DNA of 64,000 nt from Oreohelix idahoensis (Eukaryota > Mollusca > Gastropoda > Stylommatophora > Oreohelicidae), in assembly GCA_024509875.1 (NCBI GenBank), contig JAMPIV010014838.1, forward strand, positions 186,001-250,000, given 5' to 3'. The position numbers were made by a program, and so were the translations under genes. Positions 43,069 to 54,265 of the stretch are shown here, in pieces. Each line of letters begins with the position of its first letter. The first letter of the stretch is position 1. Below the pieces are notes generated by a model. It did no database searches and was not told where the DNA came from. It was given only the letters and a program-made list of their open reading frames with translations.

Positions 43069-46000
43069 TAACCCTCCCAAAGTAGCATAGTCCTCCTGTC
43101 ACATGCCATCATCTCAAGTTCTTTCCATGTTCTCCTCATCATTTTCACATGTGCTTCTTGGTTCACCTCTGCCTCTCTTGCCCTGGGGGTTCCAGAACAA
43201 GGACTGCCTTGTAATGCTATCAACAGGTTTCCTCAGTGTGTGTCCTATCCATCGCCATCGTCTTCTTCTCATCTCTTGTTCCACTGGCACTTGTCTAGTT
43301 CTTGTCATCAGTTCCACATTCGTAACCTTGTCATACCATTTTAATCCATCTATTCTACGCAAGCACCCATTTATGAAAGTCTGTAGCTTTTTGGTTGTTG
43401 TCTTTGTTGTTCTCCATGTCTCAGAGCCATACAATAGGACTGACTTCACATTTGAGTTGAAGATTCTTATTTTCGTGTTGGATCCGATTTCTCTTGATCT
43501 CCATATATTTCCCAATGCAATGAAAGCTCCTCTTGCTTTTTGTATTCATAGTTTGATATCACTGTCTGTCCCTCCAACTTTGTCTATATTGCTGCCAAGA
43601 TATGTCTACGGTTCTACATCTTGTATTGGTGTTTCTTCAAGTTCAACCCTGTTATCATTACCTGCATTTATTCTCATTATTTTTGTCTTTACCCTGTGTA
43701 TTTTCAGACCCAATTGCTGTGACCTCTCATCGAGTGTTTTCAATTTGTCCTGCATCTGAATACGGTTATGGGACAGAAGAGCCAAGTCATCAGCAAAATC
43801 CAGATCACCCAACTGCTTAGTCAGAGTCCACTGGATTCAATTTCTCTTGTGTGTTGTCAATGATCTCATAACCCAGTCTATTGCTAGTAAGAAAAGAAAT
43901 GGAGACAAGAGGCATCCCTGTCGCACTCCTGTTCTTATCCCTAACGGTTCTGTCAGCTGTCCTTCGTGAAGAACTCTGCATGTCATGTCTTCATATGTTT
44001 TCTTTATTAAATTAATGATCTTCAGGGGAACTCCATAATGCCTCATCAATTTCCAAAGTGATTCTCTGTCTACACTGTCAAATGCCTTTTCATAGTCCAC
44101 AAATCCGATGTGTGGTGGTGAATTCCATTCCAGACTTTGTTCAACTATTATTCTCAAAGTGACTATCTGGTCTGTACATGATCTGTTTTGTCGAAAACCT
44201 GCTTGTTCATCTCTCAGTTTCTTTGTCTATGGACTCTTAATCTCTCAAGGATAATCCTGTTTAATACTTGTCCTGGCACTGATGGTAACATTATTCCTCT
44301 ATAATTTGTGCACTCTTGTAAATTTCCCTTTTTAGGCAACTTAACCAGATATCCTTCCTTCCATTCTGCTGGTATCTCTTCCTTTTCCCAGACTTTACCA
44401 AGTAATTTATATAACATCTCTGTAGCCGTGTCAATATCTGCTTTGATTGCCTCTGCTGGAATGCCATCAGGTCCAGATGCTTTTCCATCTCTTAGAAGCT
44501 TTATGGCTTTCTTTATTTCTTCCTTCATTGGTCTTTCACCGTTAATTTGTAACTCTTCTTCTGCTGGCTGGATGTCCGGGGGGTTTTGTGAAGCTGGTCT
44601 CAAAGGGTCCTCAAAATATTCTGTCCACCTCTTCATTTGCTCTTGTATATTGCTGAGCAGTTTTCTATTCTTGTCTTTTATGAGGCAACTTGTTTGCTTG
44701 TATTTCCCTGTTAGCTTCTTTGTGCTGTTATACAGTTCTCTCATATTCCCTTTGGCTGCAGCATCTTCTGCCTCTCTTGCCAACTCCTCAATATACTTCC
44801 TCTTGTCTCTTTTGATACTTCTTTTTACTTCTTTGTTTGCTTCTGTGTACACTTCTTGAGCCTTGGCTTTGGAACTTCTGGTTTTGCTTGTGTTTAAATC
44901 TGCTTTCTTGTTTTTTCTGTCTTTTATCTTATTGATGGTTTCTGTTGTTATCCATGCTTTTTGTTGTCGTTTCCTTTTCCCCAGTATTTCTTCACGTCTC
45001 ATTCCATACAGTTTTGATTTGCTGCCAATAGTATTCTGTATTCTCTACATCTTCCAGCTGTTGGAGCACTTAGAATTTGTTGGATATTGTGACCGCAAAT
45101 TTGTCTCTTGTTTTCTTAGATGTCCTACATTAAATTGTTGTCTATAATTTTGCATTGTTGCATATCTCTTGAGTTTCATTTTTACTTTGGCTATCAGAAG
45201 GTGGTGATCTGATGCCACATCTGTTCCTCTATATACCTTTACATCCTGCAATGATGATCTAAACTTCTTGTTTATGCATATATGATCAACCTGATTTTCT
45301 GTTCTATGGTCTGGTGATATCCATGTTGCCTTGTGTATTCTCTTATGTGGAAACATGCTTCCTCCTATAGCCAGTTGATTTGAAGCACAGAAGTTTGAGA
45401 ATAGTTCCCCATTTTTATTCATTATTCCTAGCCCATGTTTTCCCATGACTTCTTCAAAGCCAGTGTTGACTGTACCTATCTTTGCATTCATGTCACCCAT
45501 CAAAATTGTGATGTCTCTTCTTTTTACTTTTTCCATAATTTCCTGTAGTCTAGTATAAAATGCTTCTTTCACAGACTCTTCTTTGTCATTAGTTGGTGCA
45601 TAACACTGGATGACATTTACATTTATTTTCTTTTTAGCTGTTTTAAAAGTAGCTGTTATTATTCTGGGTCCAACAGCTTCCCATTCAATGAGTGCTTTCT
45701 GTGCTTCTTTAGATAACATAAGAGCTACTCCTTCACTGTGGTGTGAACTTTCATCTTCATGTCCCGAGGACAGCACCAATTCACCTGTGATGAGTTTCTT
45801 CTTGTCTACCCCCTTCCACTTTGTTTCACACATTCCCAGAACCTCGATTTTATATTCCCTCATTTCTGCTGCTACTTGTGCCACTTTCCATTGTTCATTT
45901 AATGTCCGAACATTCCAGGTGCCAAATCTGGAAGTTCTCCTAGAAGAGAGAAGGTTAGTCAGTAACACAGACTCCTTTCGGCTTTCTCTGTGTTGCATCA

Positions 46001-46153
46001 TACGCCTCCATGCGAGAGGACCTTCCCCTGTCTTGGATGGCTGTGTTTTATTTTCCTTAATTGACTTGTCCATGTTTGTTGAAGTTTTTTGTGGTTTACA
46101 TTTTTTACAGGATGGGGTAACCAGCCCCATGCCCAACCCTCCTTAGTCGCTAT
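43069..46153 (-). mobile_element. LINE-2, near full-length but decayed
   Basis: The longest copy of LINE-2 in the window, with leader (46153 to about 46000), endonuclease, RT and C-terminal part in order. The 3' end near 43069 (CATAACCCTCCC) matches the end of the fragment at 7265. It lies inside the MITE whose ends are at 42949 and 46309, so it arrived after it. Confidence 0.75.
43114..46136 (-). pseudogene. LINE-2 endonuclease/reverse transcriptase, broken
   Basis: The endonuclease frame (46136-45045) is intact: FGTWNVRTL, GMCETKWKG, LMGDMNAKIG and ASDHHLL. RT follows in several frames: GKASGPDGIPAE and NYRGI (45002-44214), IGFVDYEKAFD with GVRQGCLLSPFLF (44157-43837), and DFADDLALLSHN (about 43800). 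The C-terminal LYGSETWRTT and WIGHTLRKP are at 43515-43114. At least four frame breaks separate these pieces, so no full polyprotein can be made. The organisation resembles LINE-1 but the sequence is clearly a different family. Confidence 0.88.
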
Positions 46154-46593
46154 TTGACTGTATGAGTTATCACAATTAACCAGTTTTTGTCCTACCCTAA
46201 CCATTTATTCACTTTAACCAGACGAGGTTGGTTAAAAGCAGATTATTCTGCTATGGTTAATGTGCACTTATGCCCAAGTAAATTTAGGTTTATCGCATGT
46301 TCTATCTTTATTCGTAACGTATATCAGCAAAGTTAAAAATAAACATGCAGTCTCAAATTATACACATCACATTTGACTTTTGTTAAACAAAAGACCCTTC
46401 TAAGAACCAAACAACTTATATAAAAAGGTTATCAAAATGGAAATAAACAGTAAACAATATATTCTGCTATATGTTGTCCACTCTGAAATAACTGGAATAC
46501 ATATCTTGATACTATTCATTGCATTAAAGGTTCTTTGTAGTGAATCTACATTTTCTGCCTTGAAAGACCACTTCCTATCCACCTTTTGTATTC

Positions 46594-47040
46594 GGGGCGA
46601 GCAGCGACGAAGAGGTATGGTGTCTGCCTCTAATTCTAAAGCTACCGGTTCACTCCCAGCACGGGGAATATAATTGATGAAAATATTTTTCATTACCAGT
46701 GGTTCCTAACGATGTCATTTTCCTCCCCCTATCTCCTGGGTAGTGAGATTGGATTCCTAGCCATCTCAGATAAGGGCGAAAAACAAGAGGTCATGTGGGC
46801 AAGTTGCGCATGTTAAAAATCCCATGGCAGTTGGAAATCGTAAAGAGTATGCCATATAGCCGCTGCCCTGGCAAAATTTAAAAATTAGAAACCCACCGAC
46901 CACAAAAATATTTATAGAATGTGCGATTCCTGTGTACACACACTGGGATCCTCCTTATGTGATCTAAGGGAGGAAACTGGAGCACTGATGGACTTGTCTG
47001 TGTGCAATGAAGATAGTCCTTAAAACCAAACCAAATTAAA
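46594..47040 (+). mobile_element. SINE-B, + copy
   Basis: 447 bp between 11-bp duplications CTTTTGTATTC (46583-46593 and 47041-47051). It starts GGGGCGAGCAGCGACGAAGA. The A-box-like AGAGGTATGGTGTC and a degraded B box (CGGTTCACTCCC) are followed by the family body (CTATCTCCTGGGTAGTGAG). It ends AAAACCAAACCAAATTAAA. Confidence 0.88.
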
Positions 47041-47269
47041 CTTTTGTATTCTCCATGGAACACTGGGCTACGACCGCTATTTATACTTTACACGATCTTC
47101 CAGTTGCTTTGGTTTCCTCTTCTAAAGGTTTCTTTAGACCTCCCCACTCCCCCAATGGTTTCAGCCATGGGCAGGTTTGCATTTATCATTACCTCTGACC
47201 ATCAGAAATAAAATGTGTGACAGATACATATATTGGTGAAGGTCTGAACTACTATGTTTTCTTGTGGCA

Positions 47270-47590
47270 TTCTTTTTCCCCGAGCTTCTCCAGATGCCTC
47301 ATTCCATATATTTTTTAACCATTGTCAGTGGTCATCTGTATTTCCTTCATCTTCTAGTTGTTGAAACACAACTTTAAAAGCCATTTATTGTAACCACACA
47401 TTTTTATTTAGTTTCTTGATTTCTGAGATATCCCACATTAAACCATTGTCTGTAGCTATGTGTTGTATATCTAATGATTTTCATCTTCATTTGGTTAACA
47501 GAAGATGGTAATCTGATCTGATCCTCTACATACTTTTACATGGTGTAATGATAATCTAAACTTCTCGTTATGCAATCTGATTTCTATCCT
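47270..47590 (-). pseudogene. LINE-2 endonuclease C-terminal fragment
   Basis: TCATTCCATA, CATCTTCTAGTTGTTG, TCTGAGATATCCCACATTAA and GATGGTAATCTGATCTGATC match 44998-45220 of the main LINE-2 copy, same strand, with many substitutions. Confidence 0.65.
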
Positions 47591-47599
47591 AAGAATATC

Positions 47600-47940
47600 A
47601 GCAGGTACTGCTACTCAATTTAAGACCTTGAATTCATATTTTGCTCCTGTGCCAGACAAGCAAGGTCAAGTATTAATAATTTACATGCCCATCCAACAGC
47701 TACATCTGATACTCTGAAAAATCAGCACTCGTCGTCCACTCCTTTGTTATGCCCCTCAGAAACACAAAGCTGTTAACTGTTGATGACTTTGGCTTTAGGC
47801 CATCTACAGTAGCCTTGAAATTAGGTTCCAACTGCTGTGGCTTCCCTCTTCTGCTTTTCCTGGTCTACTCACTCTTCCTCTGCAGCTCCAGCCAAGAACA
47901 TTTCTAACTTTACTGTTAGGTCATTTCTTTTCTTGATGAT
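47600..47940. other. Nothing recognised
   Basis: No exon or repeat match was noted. Confidence 0.4.
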
Positions 47941-48077
47941 ATGCTGACTGACAGAGTGGTTATTGTACTTGCTTCTGAAGGCAAAATTACTGGATTTGAA
48001 ACCTGGTAAAGCTGAGACCTAGAATCGTGATACATCACTCCAGTATCTACTATGGGATGACTATACTGTATGGCCCA
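47941..48077 (+). mobile_element. SINE-D related fragment
   Basis: A degraded tRNA-like head (GTGGTTATTGTACTTGC, GGATTTGAAACC) is followed by GCTGAGACCTAGAATCGTG and CCAGTATCTACTATGGGATG, related to 41680-41745. Confidence 0.4.
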
Positions 48078-48242
48078 TTCACCTCCAATTTCTCCACTCT
48101 AGCTGTCCTGGTTGCACTCTGGCTTTCCCTCCAGAGGTCTTTCTTTACCACTGTTCTTCTCCAGGTTCTCTAAGGCACCCCCTGTAGGTTTCAGTTTAGA
48201 GTATGACTTTCAATGCACTGAACGTATATCATCAGACATTTA

Positions 48243-48497
48243 GGATCCCGTTACACGCTCCTTGAGGCATATTGGGAATATGGTGTTAGGCCCATATTTT
48301 CTTGACCATCGGCACACTAGGGGTGATGTGGCCAGCATCACGCCGGCCACCTTAACCTTCCAAGAGTTGCTCTGGTACCCAATTCATGAGGCTGGGTCGA
48401 CCCAGGAGCCATTTGCGGTCTAAAAATCCCACCTCAGGTGGGAATCGAACCATGGACCACCGAGCTAGAAAGCCATGCACTAACCACTGTGCCTCCG
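48243..48497 (-). mobile_element. SINE-A, full-length copy
   Basis: 255 bp between 11-bp duplications TCAGACATTTA (48232-48242 and 48498-48508). Read on the - strand: GAGGCACAGTGGTTAGTGC (A box region), B box GGTTCGATTCC, then GGGTCGACCCAGCCTCATG, AAATATGGGCCTAACACC and the terminus CGTGTAACGGGATCC. It is the best-preserved member and defines both ends. Confidence 0.92.
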
Positions 48498-48509
48498 TCA
48501 GACATTTAA

Positions 48510-49465
48510 ATAATGCAAAATAAATTTTTCCATTTCAGAAACAATAGTTTAAGCAGTGTTACCTGCAAATTGTGATATTTTTTTTTTTTAAAGTCTGTGA
48601 TATGTTATGGAAACTAGTAAGATAGTGCAGTGTTAATAAAAACATGTAATATGGAGACAAAATACAAAACATTACCCCACACTTAGGCAATAATCTCACC
48701 ATTCTTTAAAAAAAAAAATCTTCATTTCTGATACATACACTAAAAATATTGTACCCCTTTATTCTGTAATAATAATTAAGCTAATATTTTCTGTGTGTAG
48801 CTAAAACCATACATATTACCTGCACAGTGTTCAGTCAAAATAACAAATATCGTTGATACAAGAGTGTGCTATGTACATTTTAAAAAATAAATATTTTAAT
48901 TATTAAAGTTAATTGCTAGGTCAAATTTCTCGCCATACTTTCTTGAAATCCAGAATCAACAGTGCACTGTTTGGTCAAAGTGAAGTCACAATAAATGTCC
49001 ATTTTTTGTAGTTTGCCTTCACTGGAGATAAGTACTAGTGCTTCTCTATGCTTGAGAAAGGTCACACTAGGCATAGAGTAACAGTTAAGCAACCTACGCT
49101 GAAGATGCATTCATACGCCCTTAACACATGCAGGAACTAAAACAAGGAACGTAAATATATGCCCCTTGTGGTCAAAGTGGTAGTAGGCACAAAGTGGCAC
49201 TTGGCAATTCACCAAATGCTCATAGATCATTAATTCTGTTTCATATCCGTCGGAAGAAAATCTTCACCTCACTTTAAGACAGCTATATATCACTTATACC
49301 TGACTTTGAAGTGAATACTACACATACATAAAATCACCAGTCTGCAAGTGAATATTATATACACAAATCACCAGCCTGCTAAATCCCAGCACCTCCTTGC
49401 ACATGATACTTTAAATATTGATCAGGCTCACATATAACTTTTAATTTGCACCTCCCTGATGTGAC
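48510..49465. other. Probable 3' UTR of the - strand gene, otherwise unassigned
   Basis: AT-rich sequence downstream (on the - strand) of the stop near 49470. TTTATT on the + strand (AATAAA on the -) occurs near 48757. No repeat match. Confidence 0.35.
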
Positions 49466-49469
49466 GATT

Positions 49470-49610
49470 AAGGGCTCATAACTCTGTAATGGTAAAAATC
49501 AGACAGCAGCCACGTGAAGTTCCAGCTGAATATCAGGGATATGATGTAGATAAGAATCACTCCGGTGATGGGAAACAGCAGTGTTCTTGTGTTCTTCAGG
49601 TAAGGAAGCG
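49470..49610 (-). CDS. Candidate last exon, single membrane span
   Basis: On the - strand, after the acceptor TTTTTAACCTTCAG, about 46 codons read LPYLKNTRTLLFPI, then TGVILIYIISLIFSWNFTWLL and SDFYHYRVMSP, then TAA. This is one hydrophobic helix with aromatic borders and a short polar tail, the shape of a C-terminal transmembrane anchor. The protein family was not recognised and no upstream exon was identified in the window. The + strand is also open here and shows a donor-like CAG/GTAAGG at 49599, so the strand is not certain. Confidence 0.5.
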
Positions 49611-49639
49611 CTGAAGGTTAAAAATATATATATAATTAC

Positions 49640-50160
49640 AATGTTTAATTTGTTTCCGTTTATAATAAACTTCAGATTTCTTTGTTGGTTATCATTTCTG
49701 TTTGTAAAATTCTGTGTAATCCTCTTAATGAAACCTGTTGTTACAATAATTAGTACCCATAAAAAATCAGCTTCACCTTCAGAACTAAAAAAACATTAAA
49801 GCTTACATTATGATTCTCCTCTATCCAGAGACTTCTCTCCAGTTGTTACCTCTTGCAGGCACACTTCTATGCTGTCAATCCATCTTCATCTTGGCTGTCC
49901 TCTAAAATCAAGTGCTTTAACATTTCTTCTATAAACTTCCTCTCTCTAAATGTTAGTTGGATTTTAGGATGCTGATTAATGAAGGACACTAGTACATTTT
50001 GTATATTTCTCTATACACTCTTGTTCTGAATCTCCTGACGCTAATTTCTGACTGGTTCATACATTCTTTGAATATGCAACTTCACATATTATCTTCCTTT
50101 TTTTTTAAATTACAAAAAGGTTACTGAGAATCATAAAGTGTTATATATATTCTGCATTTC
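49640..50160. other. Nothing recognised
   Basis: AT-rich. 49800-50090 has weak similarity to RTE-like C-terminal sequence but no secure match. Confidence 0.3.
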
Positions 50161-50165
50161 TGTAT

Positions 50166-50575
50166 GGTGCAGAAACATGGACGATGAATAAGCATTTGGA
50201 AGAAAGAATTGAGGCTCTTGAAATGTGGATATATAGAAGAATGGGGCGTATCTCATGGAAAGAGATGAAAACAAATAAGGAGGTCCTAGAAAATCTAGGT
50301 ATGAAAAGAGAACTAATGAGAGAGGTCAAAGTTCGGCAGCTAAAATACTTTGGCCACATAAAAAGGCATAACACCTTGCAGAAGACCATAACAGAAGGGA
50401 GAGTTGAAGGTAAACGTGCAAGGGGAAGACAGCGCTATAAGTGGGAAGATAACATCAAGAGATGGACGGGAAAGAGTCTATCAGAGTGTACCACCAAGAC
50501 AAGAGACAGAAGACGTTGGAGATCCATTACAACCAACCTCCGTTGTGGAGATGGCAACTGATGATGATGATGTTT
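50166..50575 (+). pseudogene. LINE-3 3' end with TGA-repeat tail
   Basis: Opens at AETWTMNKHLEERIEALEMW and continues YRRMGRISWKEM, RQLKYFGHIKRHNTL, GKRARGRQRYKWEDN and RRRWRSITTNLRCGDGN-stop. The tail is TGATGATGATG. The last 125 codons are uninterrupted. It is better preserved than the copy at 19251-20195 and 5'-truncated like it. Confidence 0.82.
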
Positions 50576-50579
50576 CAAT

Positions 50580-51305
50580 GTCCACAAGAAAACCTGTAGC
50601 AGGTGCCTGCACTCCTACCATGCTTTTCAACCAGGTGGTAGATGACTGAATGGCCTCTGGATATAGAGGTTTGCTATGAATACTGAATAAGCAGCCTTGG
50701 ATCAAAATAGTAGGTTCTCGCTGAGGATGAAGTGGGATAGTTGTAGAGAACAATTAAGACTTAAGTCAAAGACTTGTGGAGATTCTCATACACAAACCGA
50801 TAAAAGGCAGGGGGAAACCATCATCACACTGTTCAATGTATAGTCATTAATCTGAACAACTTTCACACAAAGAAAGTTATGTTAATGTGGGTTCTAAAGG
50901 AACCACCACATCTGGTAAAGAGCATCACGTGCAAGAGGTAATGCCCAACCTTCATCAAGCTACAGAAGTAAAATTAACATTCCTCTGGAAAAAGTCGTTT
51001 TTTGGTTTTTTTTTGTCAGAACAGATTTCACCTGCTCCAGTATTGAGCATTTCACATAATCAAAAAATTCACATTTATTATTTCCCTTTCCCTTTCAATT
51101 TTTTTCTAATTTTCAGTCCTGGTCAGTTGTCCTGACATTGGAACATCCAATGGGCTAGGTATCATTAATGCTAATAGGAAAAACCTAGTTTAGACAACTT
51201 TGTAAAAGCCTTTGGTTGTGGAAAAGCCGAGGTAACAATCTTCATAATCAAACTGATTATGTACTAATTTGCAGAAGTTTTGGAAGCTTTAAAATTTGTG
51301 AACAC
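50580..51305. other. Nothing recognised
   Basis: No exon or repeat match was noted between the LINE-3 tail and the SINE-C copy. Confidence 0.4.
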
Positions 51306-51318
51306 TAGGCCAGGAGCA

Positions 51319-51524
51319 CCAACGGGCTGATCACCCGTTTGCCAGTCACTTCGATTACGGAAACAACAGCAAATGGATTGATTTGCCGCTGCCCTAAAGA
51401 CGCCAATAGGCGTGATGGGAAACAATGGCAAAGAAAACCTATCTGCTGTTGCCCTAAGACGCCACTAGGCGTAATGGCCACTGACTGCTTTGACAGTCGG
51501 TGGCTAAGGACGGAAGAAGAAGAA
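51319..51524 (+). mobile_element. SINE-C, near-identical second copy
   Basis: 206 bp between 11-bp duplications GGCCAGGAGCA (51308-51318 and 51525-51535). Only about two substitutions by eye from the copy at 18959, and the same CCAACGGGC head and GGAAGAAGAAG tail. High identity between unlinked copies suggests recent activity. Confidence 0.9.
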
Positions 51525-51618
51525 GGCCAGGAGCAGACTTTAGCAGCAACCCCATACAAACAACAAGAAAAGCTAGATTTCACCTTACTTAGACATGGAA
51601 ATGAGTGACATACAATTC

Positions 51619-54138
51619 TGTCGTAGATTTTCGATAGGAGTATTAAGACTAGGGTTGGTCCCTTCTGAATAGCTTAGAATGAGTGATAGATACCGTGAGA
51701 GCTGGAGAAAAAAACCAATAGAATTTCCACACGTGAGATGATAGAATGTGATATAGAGGCTGTCTTTGAGAATCGAGATAATCTTCTCTCTCTCACCTTT
51801 CATCTACGACCGTTTTTACAGAGTCCGACAGTCTAAACCACAGATATATATTACATAAATCTCTATCTACTCACGGGCACGCACATGCACGTGACGACGG
51901 TTAAACACACAGACGTGGGAAATCTATAACAATGAATATGAGTATATAGAACGAGCTGACCACGCACTGCTTTAGTTCAAGAGAGATTTTTATTATTATC
52001 ATCAACAAAAATCTTCTCACAACACCAAAATTACATCAAGGAAAAACATATACAAATAGTCATAAAATTTATGAAAAATGCTACAAGGATGATATCTCCG
52101 TTATGATCTTAGCTCTAGATTTAGCCCACAGCCCCGTTAAGAGAACAGATGATGGCCCAAAGAGTTATAGATACGTAGGGTTTAGGCTAAGAGTTTTTCT
52201 TCTTTTCTCGTAAATGTATGCACAGATTTGAATAATCTGATTTAACCTAAGAAGTAAAGAAACTCTAGCAAATAGTAACAAATTCTGCAGGTTAAACAAA
52301 AGAATTAAGACAGTACATGGGCGACAATCTATAACTGTAAAATAACACTCTGATCTGCGTACACTCATTCATTCAGCCATGGCCATGCAGTTATACTCAC
52401 AACTTTGCTCGCAGCCTCTGGGAACATACTCAATTCTAGGACCTTCACACAGACCCGAAAATGCAGTCCTTGCCCAAGAAGTCCCCAGTTCCAAAAGACG
52501 TACTAAACTCTCAGGGAACGATTCCTTGGGTGTTCTAATTTTTCGAATGTCTGATTAAGTCACATAAAATATTGTCCAGGCACGAAAGTTAGCAGAGCAC
52601 AATGTCATTAGCTTTGGTTTCTAGAATTTAAGGAATGTCGGATCGGTGTCTACTTTCAGGAAGTTACTATCTTTGGTCGCCACAGTACTAGTCAAACTCT
52701 CTGTCGGAATGTTTCTGATCTTCTTGTAATCTTCACGCCGCCCGGCAGAAAATCTACGTAGAGTTTATGGAAGAAATTAAGATCTGGTTCACTGGCCCAG
52801 TATTTATCATTACAGTCTTTGAGACCCCGTTAGTGGGATATTTAGTATTTCTGTCTAACTCTGTTGGCCTAGGCACTGTCAGATCAGGGTTACTTGAGAA
52901 CCCCACGTGGTTCAAAATAAGGACTGTCTATTTCTTCACAAGTATTAACTCTTATTAAATGCTGGTAAAGTTCGGGTCACCCCAGTATTTCACTACATAA
53001 AATGGAAAAAGCACATATGAAATAATTATACATACTATGTATAAGGATATAACTTACATTTAAAACGGCAAGCCTACAGCTTGACTTATTATTTAAACTA
53101 CCGGTGAAATAAGTTATATAAAATCGATCATCAGGAATTTAGGAATATGGTGCGTATTCCGTCACTATTCACTGATGTCGCATCTAGCGTTTATAAGTTT
53201 GTTATTAAACCAGTTTCGTCTGAGTGTTAGCCGTTAAATTAAATTCATTATAGTTACATGTTTGTTACGCTAGAAATATAATTTATTCTGCTTTCCACTG
53301 TATGCGTCGCTAGAAAAATAATACAAACCATAAATTAAGCACTATGTTCAAAAGAAACTAGTTAAAATGAAATGGGCGATTTAACGCTTTAAACACTTCA
53401 CAAAATACTAGATAATAATATATTACCTAAAACACAGCACTACAGGATATCGCACATTAAGAATTATACGCTTATATTTATGGAAGTCTAGAAGTTCGAC
53501 AAATTGTCGCAACAAACTAAGAACTTCGCTTATACAGCTCTACTCTTCGCGAACCACCTGTCTACTGCGATTTATTTAGAGAGAGAATGAAATTAAAGTT
53601 TCAAACTCGGGCCAATATCTTAAAATCAGACAAAGGGCCCCAACTATTTCGCCAAGCGAAATTATCTCCCCTTCTCTAACACCATGTGTCAGCTTCCCTC
53701 ATGTCGTAACTGCCATGAGTGGCCTTGGCACCTTCCTCTCCCGATTTCCATTTCTGAGCGGGGGAGGCGGTGACAGATCACACTTCACGCTAGGAAATTT
53801 TTCCTAGAGCTACGTTTTCCCAGACTATATGTCTGCTCTACGCCGTGTAGGTGATAGTTTTAACGCCTACCTGAGCGATCAGCCCGAAGCAACCGCGCGT
53901 GTTCGCTGGAAAATTCAGACGACTGTCTGCCATTTCGGGTCTGATAGAAGCGAAAATCACAGCTTCGTTCACTGACATCTACGTAAATAGAATTACGTAT
54001 CCCAGTATGAGAAAAACACAAGGTAAAGTTTAAGAATATGGAAGAAAATATTTTTCGCAACGAATGATGCGAAAAGAATTTGGTGAAAGAATAGGAAGAA
54101 GATGTAGGTAATTTAATGATATAAAGACCCACGTGACA
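51619..54138 (-). repeat. 3' LTR (2520 bp, uninterrupted)
   Basis: TGTC...GACA ends. This copy carries the pre-insertion site of the LINE-1 (CAGTCTAAACC, about 51829-51839) intact, which proves the nested order. Small open frames inside are conserved in both copies only because the LTRs are near-identical. Confidence 0.95.
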
Positions 54139-54144
54139 GGACGT

Positions 54145-54152
54145 CCCCCCTT
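54145..54152 (-). promoter_or_regulatory. Polypurine tract
   Basis: AAGGGGGG on the - strand ends 6 bp before the 3' LTR. It would prime plus-strand DNA synthesis. Confidence 0.7.
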
Positions 54153-54265
54153 AAGATATGGAAGCACTCCATGTCTACGTTATGGAATTAAATTTCCTAT
54201 AACCGTAGCTTCGGGGTGTCTGTCTTCTTCCCTCTCATCTTCCCCCCTCCATCTCTCTCCAATTC

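Larger units (their letters stand above)
42949..46309. mobile_element. MITE split by LINE-2
   Basis: Long terminal inverted repeats at 42949-42986 (AAAGATGG...GATAAACCTAAGTTTACTCGGG, given in parts) and 46273-46309 (CCCAAGTAAATTTAGG...TATCTTT). They agree at about 31 of 37 positions. Removing the LINE-2 between them leaves a unit of roughly 270 bp with no coding capacity. Target duplication and superfamily were not resolved. Confidence 0.65.

Noticed and set aside
44308..44859. 183-codon + strand frame
   Set aside because: Antisense of the LINE-2 reverse transcriptase; residues such as SAGMPSGPDAFPSL are reversed-frame echoes of the DGIPAE region.
48420..48497. tRNA gene
   Set aside because: A and B boxes belong to the SINE-A head; the copy has SINE body, terminus and target duplications.
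52767..52958. 63-codon frame repeated at 62458
   Set aside because: Identical only because it lies in both LTRs; no domain and it is on the strand opposite to the element transcript.
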